A stretch of 7,525 nt of DNA from Rhizobium sp. Q54 (GCA_945872035.1 CAMBYA010000111.1:1-7525), one strand, 5' to 3'. Positions 1 through 6,259 are shown, numbered from the stretch's first letter. Numbers and translations are program-made. The notes: a model not told the origin generated them from the letters alone.

Positions 1-950
1 TCGCGGTCTCCATGGAGGCGACGGCGCCGATGGCTCTGGTCATCTGTGCCGGTATCATCGGGACCTATATGCTGGCGGGCCTGTTCGGCATCGCCATCGC
101 GGTCAGCACCATGCTGGCGCTGGCCGGCATGGTCGTGGCGCTCGACGCCTACGGCCCGGTCACCGACAACGCCGGCGGCATCGCCGAGATGGCCGAGCTG
201 GAGCCGGAAGTGCGCAAGGTCACCGACGCGCTCGATGCCGTCGGCAACACCACCAAGGCCGTCACCAAGGGCTATGCCATCGGTTCGGCCGGCCTGGGCG
301 CGCTGGTGCTGTTTGCGGCTTACACCGAGGATCTGGCCCACTTCTTCAGTGATGTGAACGTGGATTTCAGCCTGTCGAACCCGTATGTGGTCGTCGGCCT
401 GCTGCTGGGCGGCCTGCTGCCGTACCTGTTCGGCGCCATGGGCATGATGGCTGTCGGCCGTGCGGCCGGCGCCATCGTCGAGGAGGTCCGGGCCCAGTTC
501 CGCGACAACCCCGGCATCATGGCCGGCACGTCGAAGCCCGACTACGCCCGTTCGGTCGACCTTCTGACCAAGGCGGCAATCCGGGAAATGATCATCCCGT
601 CGCTGCTGCCGGTGCTGTCGCCCATCGTGGTGTACTTCCTGTTCAATGCCATCGCCGGCCAGGCCAACGCCTTTGCGGCGCTCGGCGCCATGCTGCTCGG
701 CGTGATCGTCACCGGCGTGTTCGTCGCCATTTCCATGACCGCCGGTGGCGGCGCCTGGGACAACGCGAAGAAATACATCGAGGACGGTCACCACGGCGGC
801 AAGGGCTCGGAAGCCCACAAGGCCGCGGTGACGGGCGATACGGTCGGCGATCCCTACAAGGACACCGCTGGTCCGGCCGTCAACCCGATGATCAAGATCA
901 CCAACATCGTGGCCCTGCTGCTGCTCGCCATCCTGGCGCACAGCGCGTAA
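1..950 (+). CDS. hppA: K+-independent H+-translocating membrane pyrophosphatase, C-terminal part
   Basis: The integral membrane pump hydrolyses pyrophosphate and moves protons across the cytoplasmic membrane. The reading frame is open to the left edge, so about 315 C-terminal residues are seen out of a family length near 700; the ATG at 12 is internal, not the start. Visible family signatures are [16 protein letters not shown], a motif beginning [33 protein letters not shown], and a C-terminal [19 protein letters not shown] followed by a last hydrophobic helix. Several hydrophobic segments alternate with these loops. In the GNTT motif the next residue is Lys (codon 255-257), with Thr three residues later. 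Family knowledge says Lys there marks K+-independent pumps, while K+-dependent ones have Ala. The gene is convergent with bamE and is followed by a strong terminator. Identification is secure; the subtype rests on that motif. Confidence 0.96.
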   Translation, partial: AVSMEATAPMALVICAGIIGTYMLAGLFGIAIAVSTMLALAGMVVALDAYGPVTDNAGGIAEMAELEPEVRKVTDALDAVGNTTKAVTKGYAIGSAGLGALVLFAAYTEDLAHFFSDVNVDFSLSNPYVVVGLLLGGLLPYLFGAMGMMAVGRAAGAIVEEVRAQFRDNPGIMAGTSKPDYARSVDLLTKAAIREMIIPSLLPVLSPIVVYFLFNAIAGQANAFAALGAMLLGVIVTGVFVAISMTAGGGAWDNAKKYIEDGHHGGKGSEAHKAAVTGDTVGDPYKDTAGPAVNPMIKITNIVALLLLAILAHSA

Positions 951-970
951 GCCGCACGCATCAAAGGGAA

Positions 971-1007
971 GGGCCCGGCGGGAGACCGCCGGGCCCTTTT
1001 TCTTTTT
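971..1007 (+). terminator. Rho-independent terminator of hppA
   Basis: A perfect 11-bp GC-rich stem (971-981 pairing with 986-996) closes a GAGA tetraloop of the GNRA type. It is followed directly by TTTTTCTTTTT. It begins 20 bases after the hppA stop codon. Stem, stable loop and T-tract are all present on the plus strand. In the minus direction the T-rich side would be upstream, so it should act mainly on hppA. Confidence 0.93.
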
Positions 1008-1071
1008 CCTGTCGTGCCTGCGCGTGAAGCGCGGCAAGCCAGCGTCGATGCAGGCAAAACCCTATCCGTGC

Positions 1072-1133
1072 CCCTGAACTTGTCGAAGGGCCCTGCACCA
1101 ACGCTTGTGCCAGGCCCTTCGACAAGCTCAGGG
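1072..1133. repeat. 62-bp imperfect palindrome with CCCTGAGCTTGTCGAAGGG-type arms
   Basis: Two 31-base halves (1072-1102 and 1103-1133) are near-perfect reverse complements. By direct comparison the outer 21 positions of each half pair with a single mismatch (A at 1078 against C at 1127); further mismatches fall near the centre. The outer arm reads CCCTGAACTTGTCGAAGGG on the left and CCCTTCGACAAGCTCAGGG on the right. From memory, this motif recurs in intergenic regions of many alphaproteobacterial genomes as a REP-like hairpin; that was not checked here. It lies between the 3' ends of convergent hppA and bamE. It has no T-tract on either side, so it is not a classical intrinsic terminator, but it could stop or protect transcripts from both genes. 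Confidence 0.85.
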
Positions 1134-1165
1134 ACTCGGTGAAATTTGTGGGCTGCCCCGCAGGG

Positions 1166-1627
1166 TTAGTTGCCGGGCGAGGCCGGACCTGGCCCGCTGA
1201 AGCGGCCGATGTTGCTGAAGATCTGCTCGAAGAAGCCCAGTTCCTTGCCGCGGGTCGGCGTCTTCTCGCCCACCGGATCGATCTCGCGGGCTGCTTCCAT
1301 CCCGGCGCGGGAGATTTCCTTGACGTTGCCGGACTGGTCGAACGAGACCTGCAGCACCTGGTTGTCGACCACGTCGGGGCGGAAGAACGCCCAGCTCTCC
1401 TGCATCCTGGCCACGTAGTACCAGTTCTCGTCGTCGAACGTGCCGGGCACCGTCGGTGTGCCGAGCGCGGCGAGTACCGACGCCCGGTTGTCGACGCCTG
1501 GCCTGATCTCCTTGATCAGGTCCTCGTCCATCAAATATCCGCGGGTATCGACGGTCTTGGCGCAGCCCGGCAGGATAACTGCCGAGGCGGCCAGGCCCAG
1601 TGCAACGAGAAGCGTCTGTCTGTTCAC
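1166..1627 (-). CDS. bamE: Outer membrane protein assembly factor BamE (SmpA/OmlA family lipoprotein)
   Basis: BamE is a small outer-membrane lipoprotein of the BAM complex, which inserts beta-barrel proteins. The N-terminus is a short hydrophobic signal ending in the lipobox LPGC, with the modified Cys at residue 22, followed by a region beginning AKTVDTRGYL. The SmpA/OmlA core follows: EIRPGVDNRASVLAALGTPT, then NWYYVARMQESWAFFRP and VLQVSFDQSGNVKEI. The tail is rich in Gly and Pro. The length of 153 residues is normal. I start at GTG (1627-1625), because GAGTGAG upstream gives it the better ribosome-binding spacing. A TTG one codon earlier is the alternative, and a TAG three codons upstream of that TTG excludes anything longer. 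It is divergent from the chaperone gene and convergent with hppA. The family is certain; the exact start is not. Confidence 0.93.
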   Translation of the reverse strand: MNRQTLLVALGLAASAVILPGCAKTVDTRGYLMDEDLIKEIRPGVDNRASVLAALGTPTVPGTFDDENWYYVARMQESWAFFRPDVVDNQVLQVSFDQSGNVKEISRAGMEAAREIDPVGEKTPTRGKELGFFEQIFSNIGRFSGPGPASPGN

Positions 1628-1660
1628 CAACTCACTCTATGTCGAGATGCCGGCCGCCGG

Positions 1661-1689
1661 TTGACGGCACGCGGCCAAGGGCCTATTCG
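1661..1689 (+). promoter_or_regulatory. Candidate sigma-70 promoter for the chaperone-yceD-plsX-fabH genes
   Basis: TTGACG (1661-1666) and TATTCG (1684-1689) are separated by 17 bases. The -35 is close to the alphaproteobacterial consensus, while the -10 matches only in its first half. Transcription would begin near 1696. That leaves no room for a ribosome-binding site before the ATG at 1702 and so supports the ATG at 1768 as the start of the gene. Confidence 0.42.
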
Positions 1690-1698
1690 CTGGGCTAG

Positions 1699-1727
1699 AA
1701 AATGGCATCGCACCCCGGCACTGTCAA
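1699..1727 (-). promoter_or_regulatory. Candidate sigma-70 promoter for bamE
   Basis: On the minus strand a perfect TTGACA (1727-1722) is followed, after 17 bases, by CATTTT (1704-1699), a weak -10 match. Transcription would start near 1692, giving a leader of about 65 bases before the GTG of bamE. The call rests on one perfect hexamer with correct spacing. Confidence 0.5.
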
Positions 1728-1767
1728 CGTTCGCGCCGGTCGGCGATCGCCTGTTGGAATAGGCCAG

Positions 1768-2328
1768 ATGCTGCAGTTCCTCAAGAACCTTCAACGGGCA
1801 TTCATGCCCTCGCCGGACCAGCTCCGCGCGAACACGCTCTATAACACGGCGGTCGCCCAGTCGCGACAACCGGGCTTCTACCTGGCGGGCGGCGTACCTG
1901 ACACGATCGATGGCCGCTTCGACATGATCGTGCTGCACGCCTTCCTGATCATGCGGCGGCTGCGCGATGGCGGGCCTGACGGCGAGGCGCTGTCACAGGC
2001 GCTGTTCGACGAGATGTTCGCCGACATGGACCGCTCGCTGCGGGAAATGGGCGTGGGTGACATGGGCATCGGCCGCAAGGTGCGGGGGATGGGCAAGGCG
2101 TTCATGGGCCGGGTCAGGGCCTATGAGGAAGCGCTGGAGGAGGGCGGCAACGCCCTCGAGGAGGCGCTGACGCGCAACCTCTATCGTTCGGCGCCGCCAT
2201 CGCCCGTCGCGCTGGCGCTGGTCGCGGCCTATGTCCGCCACGAGAACACGGCGCTCAAGTCATTTCCGATCGCTGCCCTGATGGCGGGCGAGGCGAGCTT
2301 CGGTCCCGCGCCGGGAGACAGTCCATGA
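1768..2328 (+). CDS. Ubiquinol-cytochrome c chaperone (CBP3/UQCC1 family)
   Basis: The bacterial relative of mitochondrial Cbp3/UQCC1, a factor in cytochrome b and bc1-complex assembly; a similar role here is inferred from the family. The 186-residue protein has the signature PDTIDGRFDMIVLHAFL (residues 44-60), then RRLRDGG, ALSQALFDEMFADMDRSLRE and MGVGDMGIGRKVRGMGKAF, with GRVRAYEEAL after it. It has no signal peptide and no clear membrane helix, fitting a soluble or peripheral cytoplasmic factor. An in-frame ATG at 1702 would add 22 residues lacking family character, and it sits almost at the predicted transcription start; the ATG at 1768 has GGAATAGG upstream. The stop overlaps the next start in ATGA (2325-2328), implying translational coupling to yceD. 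Confidence 0.9.
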   Translation: MLQFLKNLQRAFMPSPDQLRANTLYNTAVAQSRQPGFYLAGGVPDTIDGRFDMIVLHAFLIMRRLRDGGPDGEALSQALFDEMFADMDRSLREMGVGDMGIGRKVRGMGKAFMGRVRAYEEALEEGGNALEEALTRNLYRSAPPSPVALALVAAYVRHENTALKSFPIAALMAGEASFGPAPGDSP

Positions 2329-2864
2329 CCACGCAAATCCCTGTAGAGCTGCACCGTCCTTTCGACATCGTTTCGCTGCCCGACGGGGGACGCGGTATCG
2401 AGATTACCGCCAGCCAGGCCGAGCGCGACGCCATCGCCCGCCGCCTCGGCTTGCTCGGGCTGGGCGACTTCACCGTTCGCGGCCGGCTCGATCCGTTGCG
2501 CCGCGGACGGTCGGCGGTGTTCGACGCCAGGATGACCGCGTCGGTTACCCAGGAATGCATCGTCAGCGCTGATCCGGTCGAGGCGGCGATCGACGAGGAG
2601 ATTCATGTCCGGCTGATGACCGAGGACGAGGCAGAGGCAAGGGCCGAGCTGGATCTTGACGTCGACGAGGAGGACGTGGAGGTGGCCGCGGCGGGAATCG
2701 TCGATCTGGGCGATATCTGCGTGCAATATCTGACGGTTGCGCTCGACCCCTATCCGCGCGCGCCCGGCGCCGTCGCGCCCGCGATGCCCGAAGAGGATGA
2801 CGCGGACGACAACATTGTGCCGAATCCATTCGCCGTATTGAAGAAACTGAAAGACAAAACTTGA
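2325..2864 (+). CDS. yceD: DUF177 / YceD family protein (23S rRNA accumulation protein)
   Basis: The YceD family is linked to 23S rRNA accumulation and ribosome biogenesis, and its gene usually sits next to rpmF, as here. The 179-residue protein shows the core TASVTQECIVSADPVEAAID (residues 71-90, one Cys at 78), the acidic stretch DLDVDEEDVEV (110-120), and DLGDICVQYLTVALDPYPRAP in the second half (127-147), of which DICVQYLTVALDPYP is the most typical part. A second acidic run EEDDADDN precedes the conserved C-terminal NPFAVLKKLK. GGGAG (2313-2317) is well spaced for the ATG at 2325. That ATG overlaps the stop codon of the chaperone gene by four bases. The family is clear from motifs and position; its molecular role in alphaproteobacteria is not established from this sequence. 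Confidence 0.9.
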   Translation: MTTQIPVELHRPFDIVSLPDGGRGIEITASQAERDAIARRLGLLGLGDFTVRGRLDPLRRGRSAVFDARMTASVTQECIVSADPVEAAIDEEIHVRLMTEDEAEARAELDLDVDEEDVEVAAAGIVDLGDICVQYLTVALDPYPRAPGAVAPAMPEEDDADDNIVPNPFAVLKKLKDKT

Positions 2865-2888
2865 AGCGTGTAGAATTCTGAGTATGTT
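2861..2888 (+). promoter_or_regulatory. Candidate internal promoter before rpmF
   Basis: TTGAAG (2861-2866, overlapping the yceD stop codon) is separated by 16 bases from TATGTT (2883-2888). Each hexamer matches consensus at four positions or more. It would let rpmF and the downstream lipid genes be transcribed apart from yceD. The 80-base gap before rpmF, unlike the overlapping junctions nearby, makes an internal start plausible. Confidence 0.38.
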
Positions 2889-2904
2889 CTGGCGCCTAAA
2901 CGCT

Positions 2905-2921
2905 GCCCCGGTGGTCGGGGC
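2905..2921 (+). other. GC-rich hairpin in the rpmF leader
   Basis: GCCCCG (2905-2910) and CGGGGC (2916-2921) form a perfect 6-bp stem around the loop GTGGT, extendable by one G-U pair. It lies 23 bases before the rpmF ATG. No T-tract follows, so it is not a terminator by itself. It could be a leader structure affecting L32 translation or mRNA stability. Confidence 0.5.
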
Positions 2922-2944
2922 GCTAAGTAGCAAGAGTTCGACAG

Positions 2945-3130
2945 ATGGCGGTACCGAAGAGAAAAACCACGCCCTCGCGGCGGAATATGCGCCGCTCGCA
3001 TCATGCACTCGTGCGCACGCAGGCCGTCGAATGCCCGAATTGCGGCGAGGTCAAGCTGCCGCATCATGTTTGCGGCGCATGCGGCCATTATGATGGCCGT
3101 GAGGTTACCGAGGCGACAGAGACCTTCTAA
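2945..3130 (+). CDS. rpmF: 50S ribosomal protein bL32
   Basis: L32 is a small protein of the large ribosomal subunit. The 61-residue product starts [20 protein letters not shown], the standard basic L32 N-terminus. It continues with a zinc-ribbon of CPNC (Cys 30 and 33) and CGAC (Cys 43 and 46), then a short C-terminal tail GHYDGREV. All four metal-binding cysteines are kept, so this is the zinc-binding (C+) form. The AAGAG around 2932-2936 is a modest ribosome-binding site for the ATG. The gene lies in the conserved yceD-rpmF-plsX-fabH order. Length and motifs are normal. Confidence 0.98.
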   Translation: MAVPKRKTTPSRRNMRRSHHALVRTQAVECPNCGEVKLPHHVCGACGHYDGREVTEATETF

Positions 3131-3154
3131 CCAACGGGTGCGGGGGATGTCACA

Positions 3155-4207
3155 TTGGCTGGCGCCCTGACGATCGCCCTAGACGCCATGGGCGGCGACC
3201 ATGCCCCGGGCGTCATTCTCGACGGCACGGAGCTGGCGCGCGAGAGGCATCCGGGCCTGCGCTTCATTCTGTTCGGTGATGGGCCACGGCTTGAGGCCGG
3301 CCTGTCCGGACGCGCGAAGCTGCGAGACTGCTGCTCCATTGTCCACGCCGAGTCCGTCGTTGACGGCGCCATGAAGCCCAGCCAGGCGCTGCGCAAGGGC
3401 CGGACGTCGAGCATGGGCCTTGCCATCCAGGCGGTCAGTGAAGGTACGGCCCATGTCGCGGTTTCCGCCGGCAACACCGGCGCGCTCATGGCGCTCTCCA
3501 AGTTTATCCTGCGGACCATGCCCGGCATCGATCGCCCGGCGCTTGTCACCCTGCTGCCGACCCAGCGCGGGGAAAGTGCCATGCTTGATCTTGGCGCCAA
3601 TGTGGAATGCTCGGCCGAGAACCTCGTGCAGTTCGCGGTCATGGGGGCTGCCTATGCCCGTGTCGTGCTCGGACTCGGCAGACCGAAGGTGGCATTGCTC
3701 AACATCGGCACCGAGGAACTGAAGGGCAACGAGGAGGTCAAGCGGGCCGCCGAGGAGCTGCGTGCCGCCGACCTGATGTTCGAGTTCGCCGGCTTCGCCG
3801 AGGGAAACGATCTTGGGAAGGGCAGCGCCGACGTCTATGTTACGGACGGATTCACCGGTAATGTGGCGCTGAAGACCATGGAAGGCACCTCGATGCTGAT
3901 TGCCGACCTGTTCCGGCGTGCGTTCCGCAACTCGCCCATGTCGATGCTGGGCTACCTCATGGCTCGCGGCGCCCTGCGGACTCTGCGCGCTCATCTCGAT
4001 CCCAATACGCATAACGGGGGCATGTTAGTGGGGCTCAACGGACTGGTGGTCAAAAGCCACGGCAGCGCCAACGCCGCGGGCATCGCGAGCGCGATCGCGG
4101 TCGCAAGGGATCTCGCCGAGGGAGACCTCAACGGCAAGATCGCCCGGGACATGTCTGATTACGTCAGCCAGCGCCCTGTGGCATCCGCCGAGGTGCTGAC
4201 CCCGTGA
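3155..4207 (+). CDS. plsX: Phosphate acyltransferase PlsX
   Basis: PlsX converts acyl-ACP and phosphate to acyl-phosphate, the acyl donor for PlsY in the first step of phospholipid synthesis; it works at the inner face of the membrane. The 350-residue protein carries the family motifs in order: [13 protein letters not shown] (7-19), [17 protein letters not shown] (104-120), [13 protein letters not shown] (125-137), [10 protein letters not shown] (144-153), [13 protein letters not shown] (182-194), [19 protein letters not shown] (227-245) and, near the end, [20 protein letters not shown]. The start is TTG: GGGGGA (3142-3147) sits seven bases before it, and the ATG at 3147 is out of frame. Its stop overlaps the fabH start in GTGA, which couples phospholipid and fatty-acid initiation steps. 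Confidence 0.98.
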   Translation: MAGALTIALDAMGGDHAPGVILDGTELARERHPGLRFILFGDGPRLEAGLSGRAKLRDCCSIVHAESVVDGAMKPSQALRKGRTSSMGLAIQAVSEGTAHVAVSAGNTGALMALSKFILRTMPGIDRPALVTLLPTQRGESAMLDLGANVECSAENLVQFAVMGAAYARVVLGLGRPKVALLNIGTEELKGNEEVKRAAEELRAADLMFEFAGFAEGNDLGKGSADVYVTDGFTGNVALKTMEGTSMLIADLFRRAFRNSPMSMLGYLMARGALRTLRAHLDPNTHNGGMLVGLNGLVVKSHGSANAAGIASAIAVARDLAEGDLNGKIARDMSDYVSQRPVASAEVLTP

Positions 4208-5172
4208 GTGGCATCAGGACCATCGTGGCTGGCGTCGGCGCCTACCTTCCCGAGCGGATCGTCACCAATGCCGAGATGGCGAAGCTCGTCGATACCAGCG
4301 ATGACTGGATCGTCGAGAGGACGGGGATCACCCAGCGCCACATCGCCGCCGATGGCGAGTATACGTCGGACCTGGCCATCGCCGCCGGGAGGCGCGCCAT
4401 CGCCGACGCCGGCATCGATGCCAGCGACGTCGACTTGATCATCGTCGCAACCGCCACCCCGGATGAGACGTTTCCCGCAACCGCGGTGAAGGTGCAGGCC
4501 GGTCTGGGAATTACCCAGGGCGCAGCGTTCGATATCCAGGCTGTGTGCTCCGGCTTTGTCTACGGGCTCTCGGTCGCCGACAATCTGATCCGTGGCGGCA
4601 TGTCGAAGACCCTGTTGCTCATCGGCGCCGAGACGTTCTCGCGCATCCTCGATTGGGAGGACCGCACCACCTGCGTGCTGTTCGGCGACGGCGCGGGCGC
4701 CGTGGTGCTGCGTGGCGAGGAGGGCCCGGGCGACCGTGGGGTCATCGCCAGCAAGCTGCGCAGCGATGGCACCAAGCACGATCTGCTTTATGTGGACGGC
4801 GGTCCGTCCACGACCCAGACGACGGGCAAGTTGCGGATGCGTGGTAAGGACGTATTCAAGCACGCTGTCAATAACTTGGCGGAGATCGTTCAGGAGGTGT
4901 TCGAGGGAACCGACCTATCACCCTCGGATATAGACTGGATCGTTCCGCATCAAGCTAATCGCCGCATCCTGGACGCCACCGCGAAGAAGCTTGGCATCGA
5001 CCCCGCCAAGGTCGTGGTGACGGTGCAGGACCATGGCAACACCTCGGCCGCTTCGGTGCCGCTCGCACTGGAAAGGGCGGTGCGGGACGGCCGAATCAAG
5101 CGCGGCGACCTGGTGTTGCTCGAGGCCATGGGCGGCGGATTCACCTGGGGTGCGAGCCTTGTTCGCTGGTAA
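4204..5172 (+). CDS. fabH: 3-oxoacyl-[acyl-carrier-protein] synthase III (FabH)
   Basis: FabH condenses acetyl-CoA with malonyl-ACP to begin each round of type II fatty-acid synthesis. All three catalytic residues are present in their usual settings: Cys115 in [14 protein letters not shown], His249 in [11 protein letters not shown] and Asn279 in [14 protein letters not shown]. Other thiolase-fold signatures are [14 protein letters not shown] (33-46), [13 protein letters not shown] and the C-terminal [18 protein letters not shown]. The length of 322 residues is typical. The start is GTG, sharing four bases with the plsX stop and preceded by GAGGTG (4190-4195) inside plsX. It appears to be the last gene of the chaperone-to-fabH series, since a hairpin and a new promoter follow. 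Confidence 0.98.
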   Translation: MSGIRTIVAGVGAYLPERIVTNAEMAKLVDTSDDWIVERTGITQRHIAADGEYTSDLAIAAGRRAIADAGIDASDVDLIIVATATPDETFPATAVKVQAGLGITQGAAFDIQAVCSGFVYGLSVADNLIRGGMSKTLLLIGAETFSRILDWEDRTTCVLFGDGAGAVVLRGEEGPGDRGVIASKLRSDGTKHDLLYVDGGPSTTQTTGKLRMRGKDVFKHAVNNLAEIVQEVFEGTDLSPSDIDWIVPHQANRRILDATAKKLGIDPAKVVVTVQDHGNTSAASVPLALERAVRDGRIKRGDLVLLEAMGGGFTWGASLVRW

Positions 5173-5182
5173 CCCCGGCGCA

Positions 5183-5206
5183 ACGGTTTGGTGACAACTA
5201 AACCGT
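5183..5206 (+). other. Hairpin after fabH (possible weak terminator or operator)
   Basis: ACGGTTTGGT (5183-5192) and ACTAAACCGT (5197-5206) form a 10-bp stem with one G-U pair and a four-base loop GACA. It starts 10 bases after the fabH stop. There is no T-tract directly after it, so intrinsic termination would be weak. It could instead be a dyad operator for the promoter about 30 bases downstream. Confidence 0.5.
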
Positions 5207-5219
5207 CGTCTCAGATGCC

Positions 5220-5229
5220 GGAAATTTCC
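5220..5229. repeat. Perfect 10-bp palindrome GGAAATTTCC upstream of the ihfA promoter
   Basis: The sequence GGAAATTTCC is its own reverse complement and lies seven bases upstream of the -35 hexamer of the ihfA promoter candidate. It is AT-rich at the centre in an otherwise GC-rich genome and is followed by TTTTATATTGAC. It could be a regulator-binding site. The position is suggestive, but no known consensus is claimed. Confidence 0.4.
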
Positions 5230-5236
5230 TTTTATA

Positions 5237-5265
5237 TTGACTGGCTTAACGGCATTGCCTAACCT
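5237..5265 (+). promoter_or_regulatory. Sigma-70 promoter of ihfA and the merR-like gene
   Basis: TTGACT (5237-5242) is followed after exactly 17 bases by TAACCT (5260-5265). The AT-rich TTTTATA just upstream resembles an UP-like region. Transcription would start near 5272, giving a leader of about 28 bases that holds AGGGG (5289-5293), six bases before the ihfA ATG. This is the best-formed promoter in the window. Confidence 0.65.
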
Positions 5266-5299
5266 ATTTCCCATCACATTGGGGGAATAGGGGCAGGCA

Positions 5300-5605
5300 A
5301 TGAGCGGAAAGACCGTAACGAGAGCGGATCTGAGCGAGGCCGTTTATCAGGAAGTCGGCCTGTCTCGAAACGAATCGGCCGAACTGGTGGAGCGGGTGCT
5401 CGACATCATCTCCGACAAGCTGGTCGAGGGCGAGAGCGTCAAGATCTCATCGTTCGGCAGCTTCGTCGTCCGCAAGAAGGGCGGCCGCACCGGACGCAAC
5501 CCCAAGACGGGCGAAGAGGTGCCGATCGGGCCGCGCCGTGTGCTGGTGTTCCGCCCCAGCCAGGTGCTGAAGTCCATCGTCTCCAGCGCGACCCGGTCTT
5601 CATAA
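5300..5605 (+). CDS. ihfA: Integration host factor subunit alpha
   Basis: IHF-alpha pairs with IHF-beta to bind and sharply bend DNA in the nucleoid, supporting replication, recombination and regulation. The 101-residue protein is a complete HU/IHF fold: an N-terminal helical part beginning [20 protein letters not shown], the [11 protein letters not shown] turn (50-60), the DNA-binding arm [12 protein letters not shown] (65-76) with the intercalating Pro68, and [11 protein letters not shown] at the end. The N-terminus TRADLSEAV and the position upstream of a MerR-like gene point to the alpha subunit rather than HU or IHF-beta. It has its own promoter and a good ribosome-binding site. The next gene follows after 11 bases. 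Confidence 0.96.
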   Translation: MSGKTVTRADLSEAVYQEVGLSRNESAELVERVLDIISDKLVEGESVKISSFGSFVVRKKGGRTGRNPKTGEEVPIGPRRVLVFRPSQVLKSIVSSATRSS

Positions 5606-5616
5606 GCCGCGATTGA

Positions 5617-6081
5617 ATGGCCCTTAATCAGGAAAATAACGACGGGCGCGCCGCGCCGCGCAAGTCGCCGGAAGCGTTCCGGACGATCAGCGAGGTGTCG
5701 GACGAACTCAACGTTCCGCAGCACGTGCTGCGGTTCTGGGAGAGCAAGTTCAGCCAGATCCGGCCGCTGAAACGCGGCGGCCGCCGCCGATACTACAGGC
5801 CCGAGGACGTGATGCTGCTGCGCGGCATTCGCCGGCTGCTGTACGAGGACGGCTATACGATCAAGGGTGTCCAGAAGGTGCTGAAGGAGCGCGGCGTGCG
5901 CGCCGTGGCGGACGGCGCCCGCGAGGAGAGCGACGGACCCGCCGCGCCGCCGGAGCCTACCGCATCGCTGGGTGCGCCCCTCGATGCAGCCGAGGTTATC
6001 GAAGACGCTACCCCGGAGGATGTCGACCTGCAGCGGCTGTTGGCCGAGCTGGATGAAATCCGCGCGTTGCTGACGCGCTAG
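5617..6081 (+). CDS. MerR family transcriptional regulator of unknown target
   Basis: A DNA-binding protein with a MerR-type winged helix-turn-helix at residues 21-90: [22 protein letters not shown] (21-42, given as [15 protein letters not shown] then HVLRFWE), [20 protein letters not shown] (45-64) and a second helix pair around [20 protein letters not shown] (65-84) and VQKVLKERG. The C-terminal part is an acidic, Ala/Pro-rich linker (about 98-135) and a short predicted helix [15 protein letters not shown] (138-152) that may form a coiled coil for dimerisation. The protein contains no Cys, so it lacks the metal or thiol sensor of classical MerR proteins. It follows ihfA by 11 bases with little Shine-Dalgarno sequence, suggesting coupling to ihfA. 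The ihfA-merR pair is common in alphaproteobacteria; the regulon is not known to me. Confidence 0.9.
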   Translation: MALNQENNDGRAAPRKSPEAFRTISEVSDELNVPQHVLRFWESKFSQIRPLKRGGRRRYYRPEDVMLLRGIRRLLYEDGYTIKGVQKVLKERGVRAVADGAREESDGPAAPPEPTASLGAPLDAAEVIEDATPEDVDLQRLLAELDEIRALLTR

Positions 6082-6124
6082 AGACTCCCAACATTAAGGC
6101 TGGTATCCCGTCGCGGGCTCGCAT

Positions 6125-6138
6125 TATAGTGCGCCCGC
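6125..6138 (+). promoter_or_regulatory. -10 element and GC-rich discriminator for tRNA-Pro
   Basis: TATAGT (6125-6130) is a five-of-six match to the -10 consensus and is followed directly by GCGCCCGC. Such a GC-rich discriminator is typical of stable-RNA promoters under stringent (ppGpp) control. The start would be near 6137, about 40 bases before the mature tRNA. The -35 is poor: TGGTAT at 6101-6106 with an 18-base spacer is the best candidate. GCGGGC (6113-6118) and GCCCGC (6133-6138) form an inverted repeat around the -10. Confidence 0.5.
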
Positions 6139-6175
6139 TTCTGGCAGGGTCAACCATCCCTTCCGGGGCATCTAT

Positions 6176-6252
6176 CGGAGTGTAGCGCAGCCTGGTAGCG
6201 CATCACACTGGGGGTGTGAGGGTCGTCGGTTCAAATCCGGCCACTCCGACCA
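6176..6252 (+). tRNA. tRNA-Pro (anticodon GGG)
   Basis: A complete 77-base cloverleaf can be folded by hand. The acceptor stem is CGGAGTG (6176-6182) with CACTCCG (6242-6248). The D stem is GCGC/GCGC, and the anticodon stem is TCACA (6203-6207) with TGTGA (6215-6219). The anticodon loop is CTGGGGG, with GGG at 6210-6212, reading CCC and CCU proline codons. The T arm contains GTCGG, the TTCAAAT loop and CCGGC. The discriminator is A6249 and the CCA end (6250-6252) is encoded. C1-G72 and G37 are usual for bacterial tRNA-Pro. No intron or truncation is seen. Confidence 0.96.
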
Positions 6253-6259
6253 GTAAATA

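Noticed and set aside
1015..1056. Inverted repeat TGCCTGC / GCAGGCA around a 28-base interior, after the hppA terminator.
   Set aside because: Only 7 bp with a long loop in GC-rich DNA; such a match is easily chance and nothing else supports a function.
1139..1762. A 207-codon plus-strand frame opposite bamE.
   Set aside because: bamE on the other strand has a lipobox and the full SmpA/OmlA core, and this frame has no recognisable motif.
1702..1767. A 22-residue N-terminal extension of the bc1 chaperone from the ATG at 1702.
   Set aside because: The extension lacks family sequence and lies within a few bases of the predicted transcription start; the ATG at 1768 is better placed.
2229..3008. 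A 259-codon open frame on the minus strand across the chaperone-yceD-rpmF region.
   Set aside because: It lies antisense to genes with clear family motifs, its translation shows no recognisable domain, and long antisense frames are common in GC-rich DNA.
3179..4012. A 277-codon minus-strand frame opposite plsX.
   Set aside because: It is a mirror of plsX codon usage, with low-complexity composition and no family motif.
5230..5250. An IHF-binding site in the ihfA promoter for autoregulation.
   Set aside because: Neither strand of the AT-rich stretch matches the WATCAANNNNTTR consensus well enough.
6176..6252. tRNA-Pro as an attachment site for an integrated element.
   Set aside because: The genes downstream (ctaA, cutA) are housekeeping genes, and there is no integrase or repeated tRNA 3' fragment in the window.
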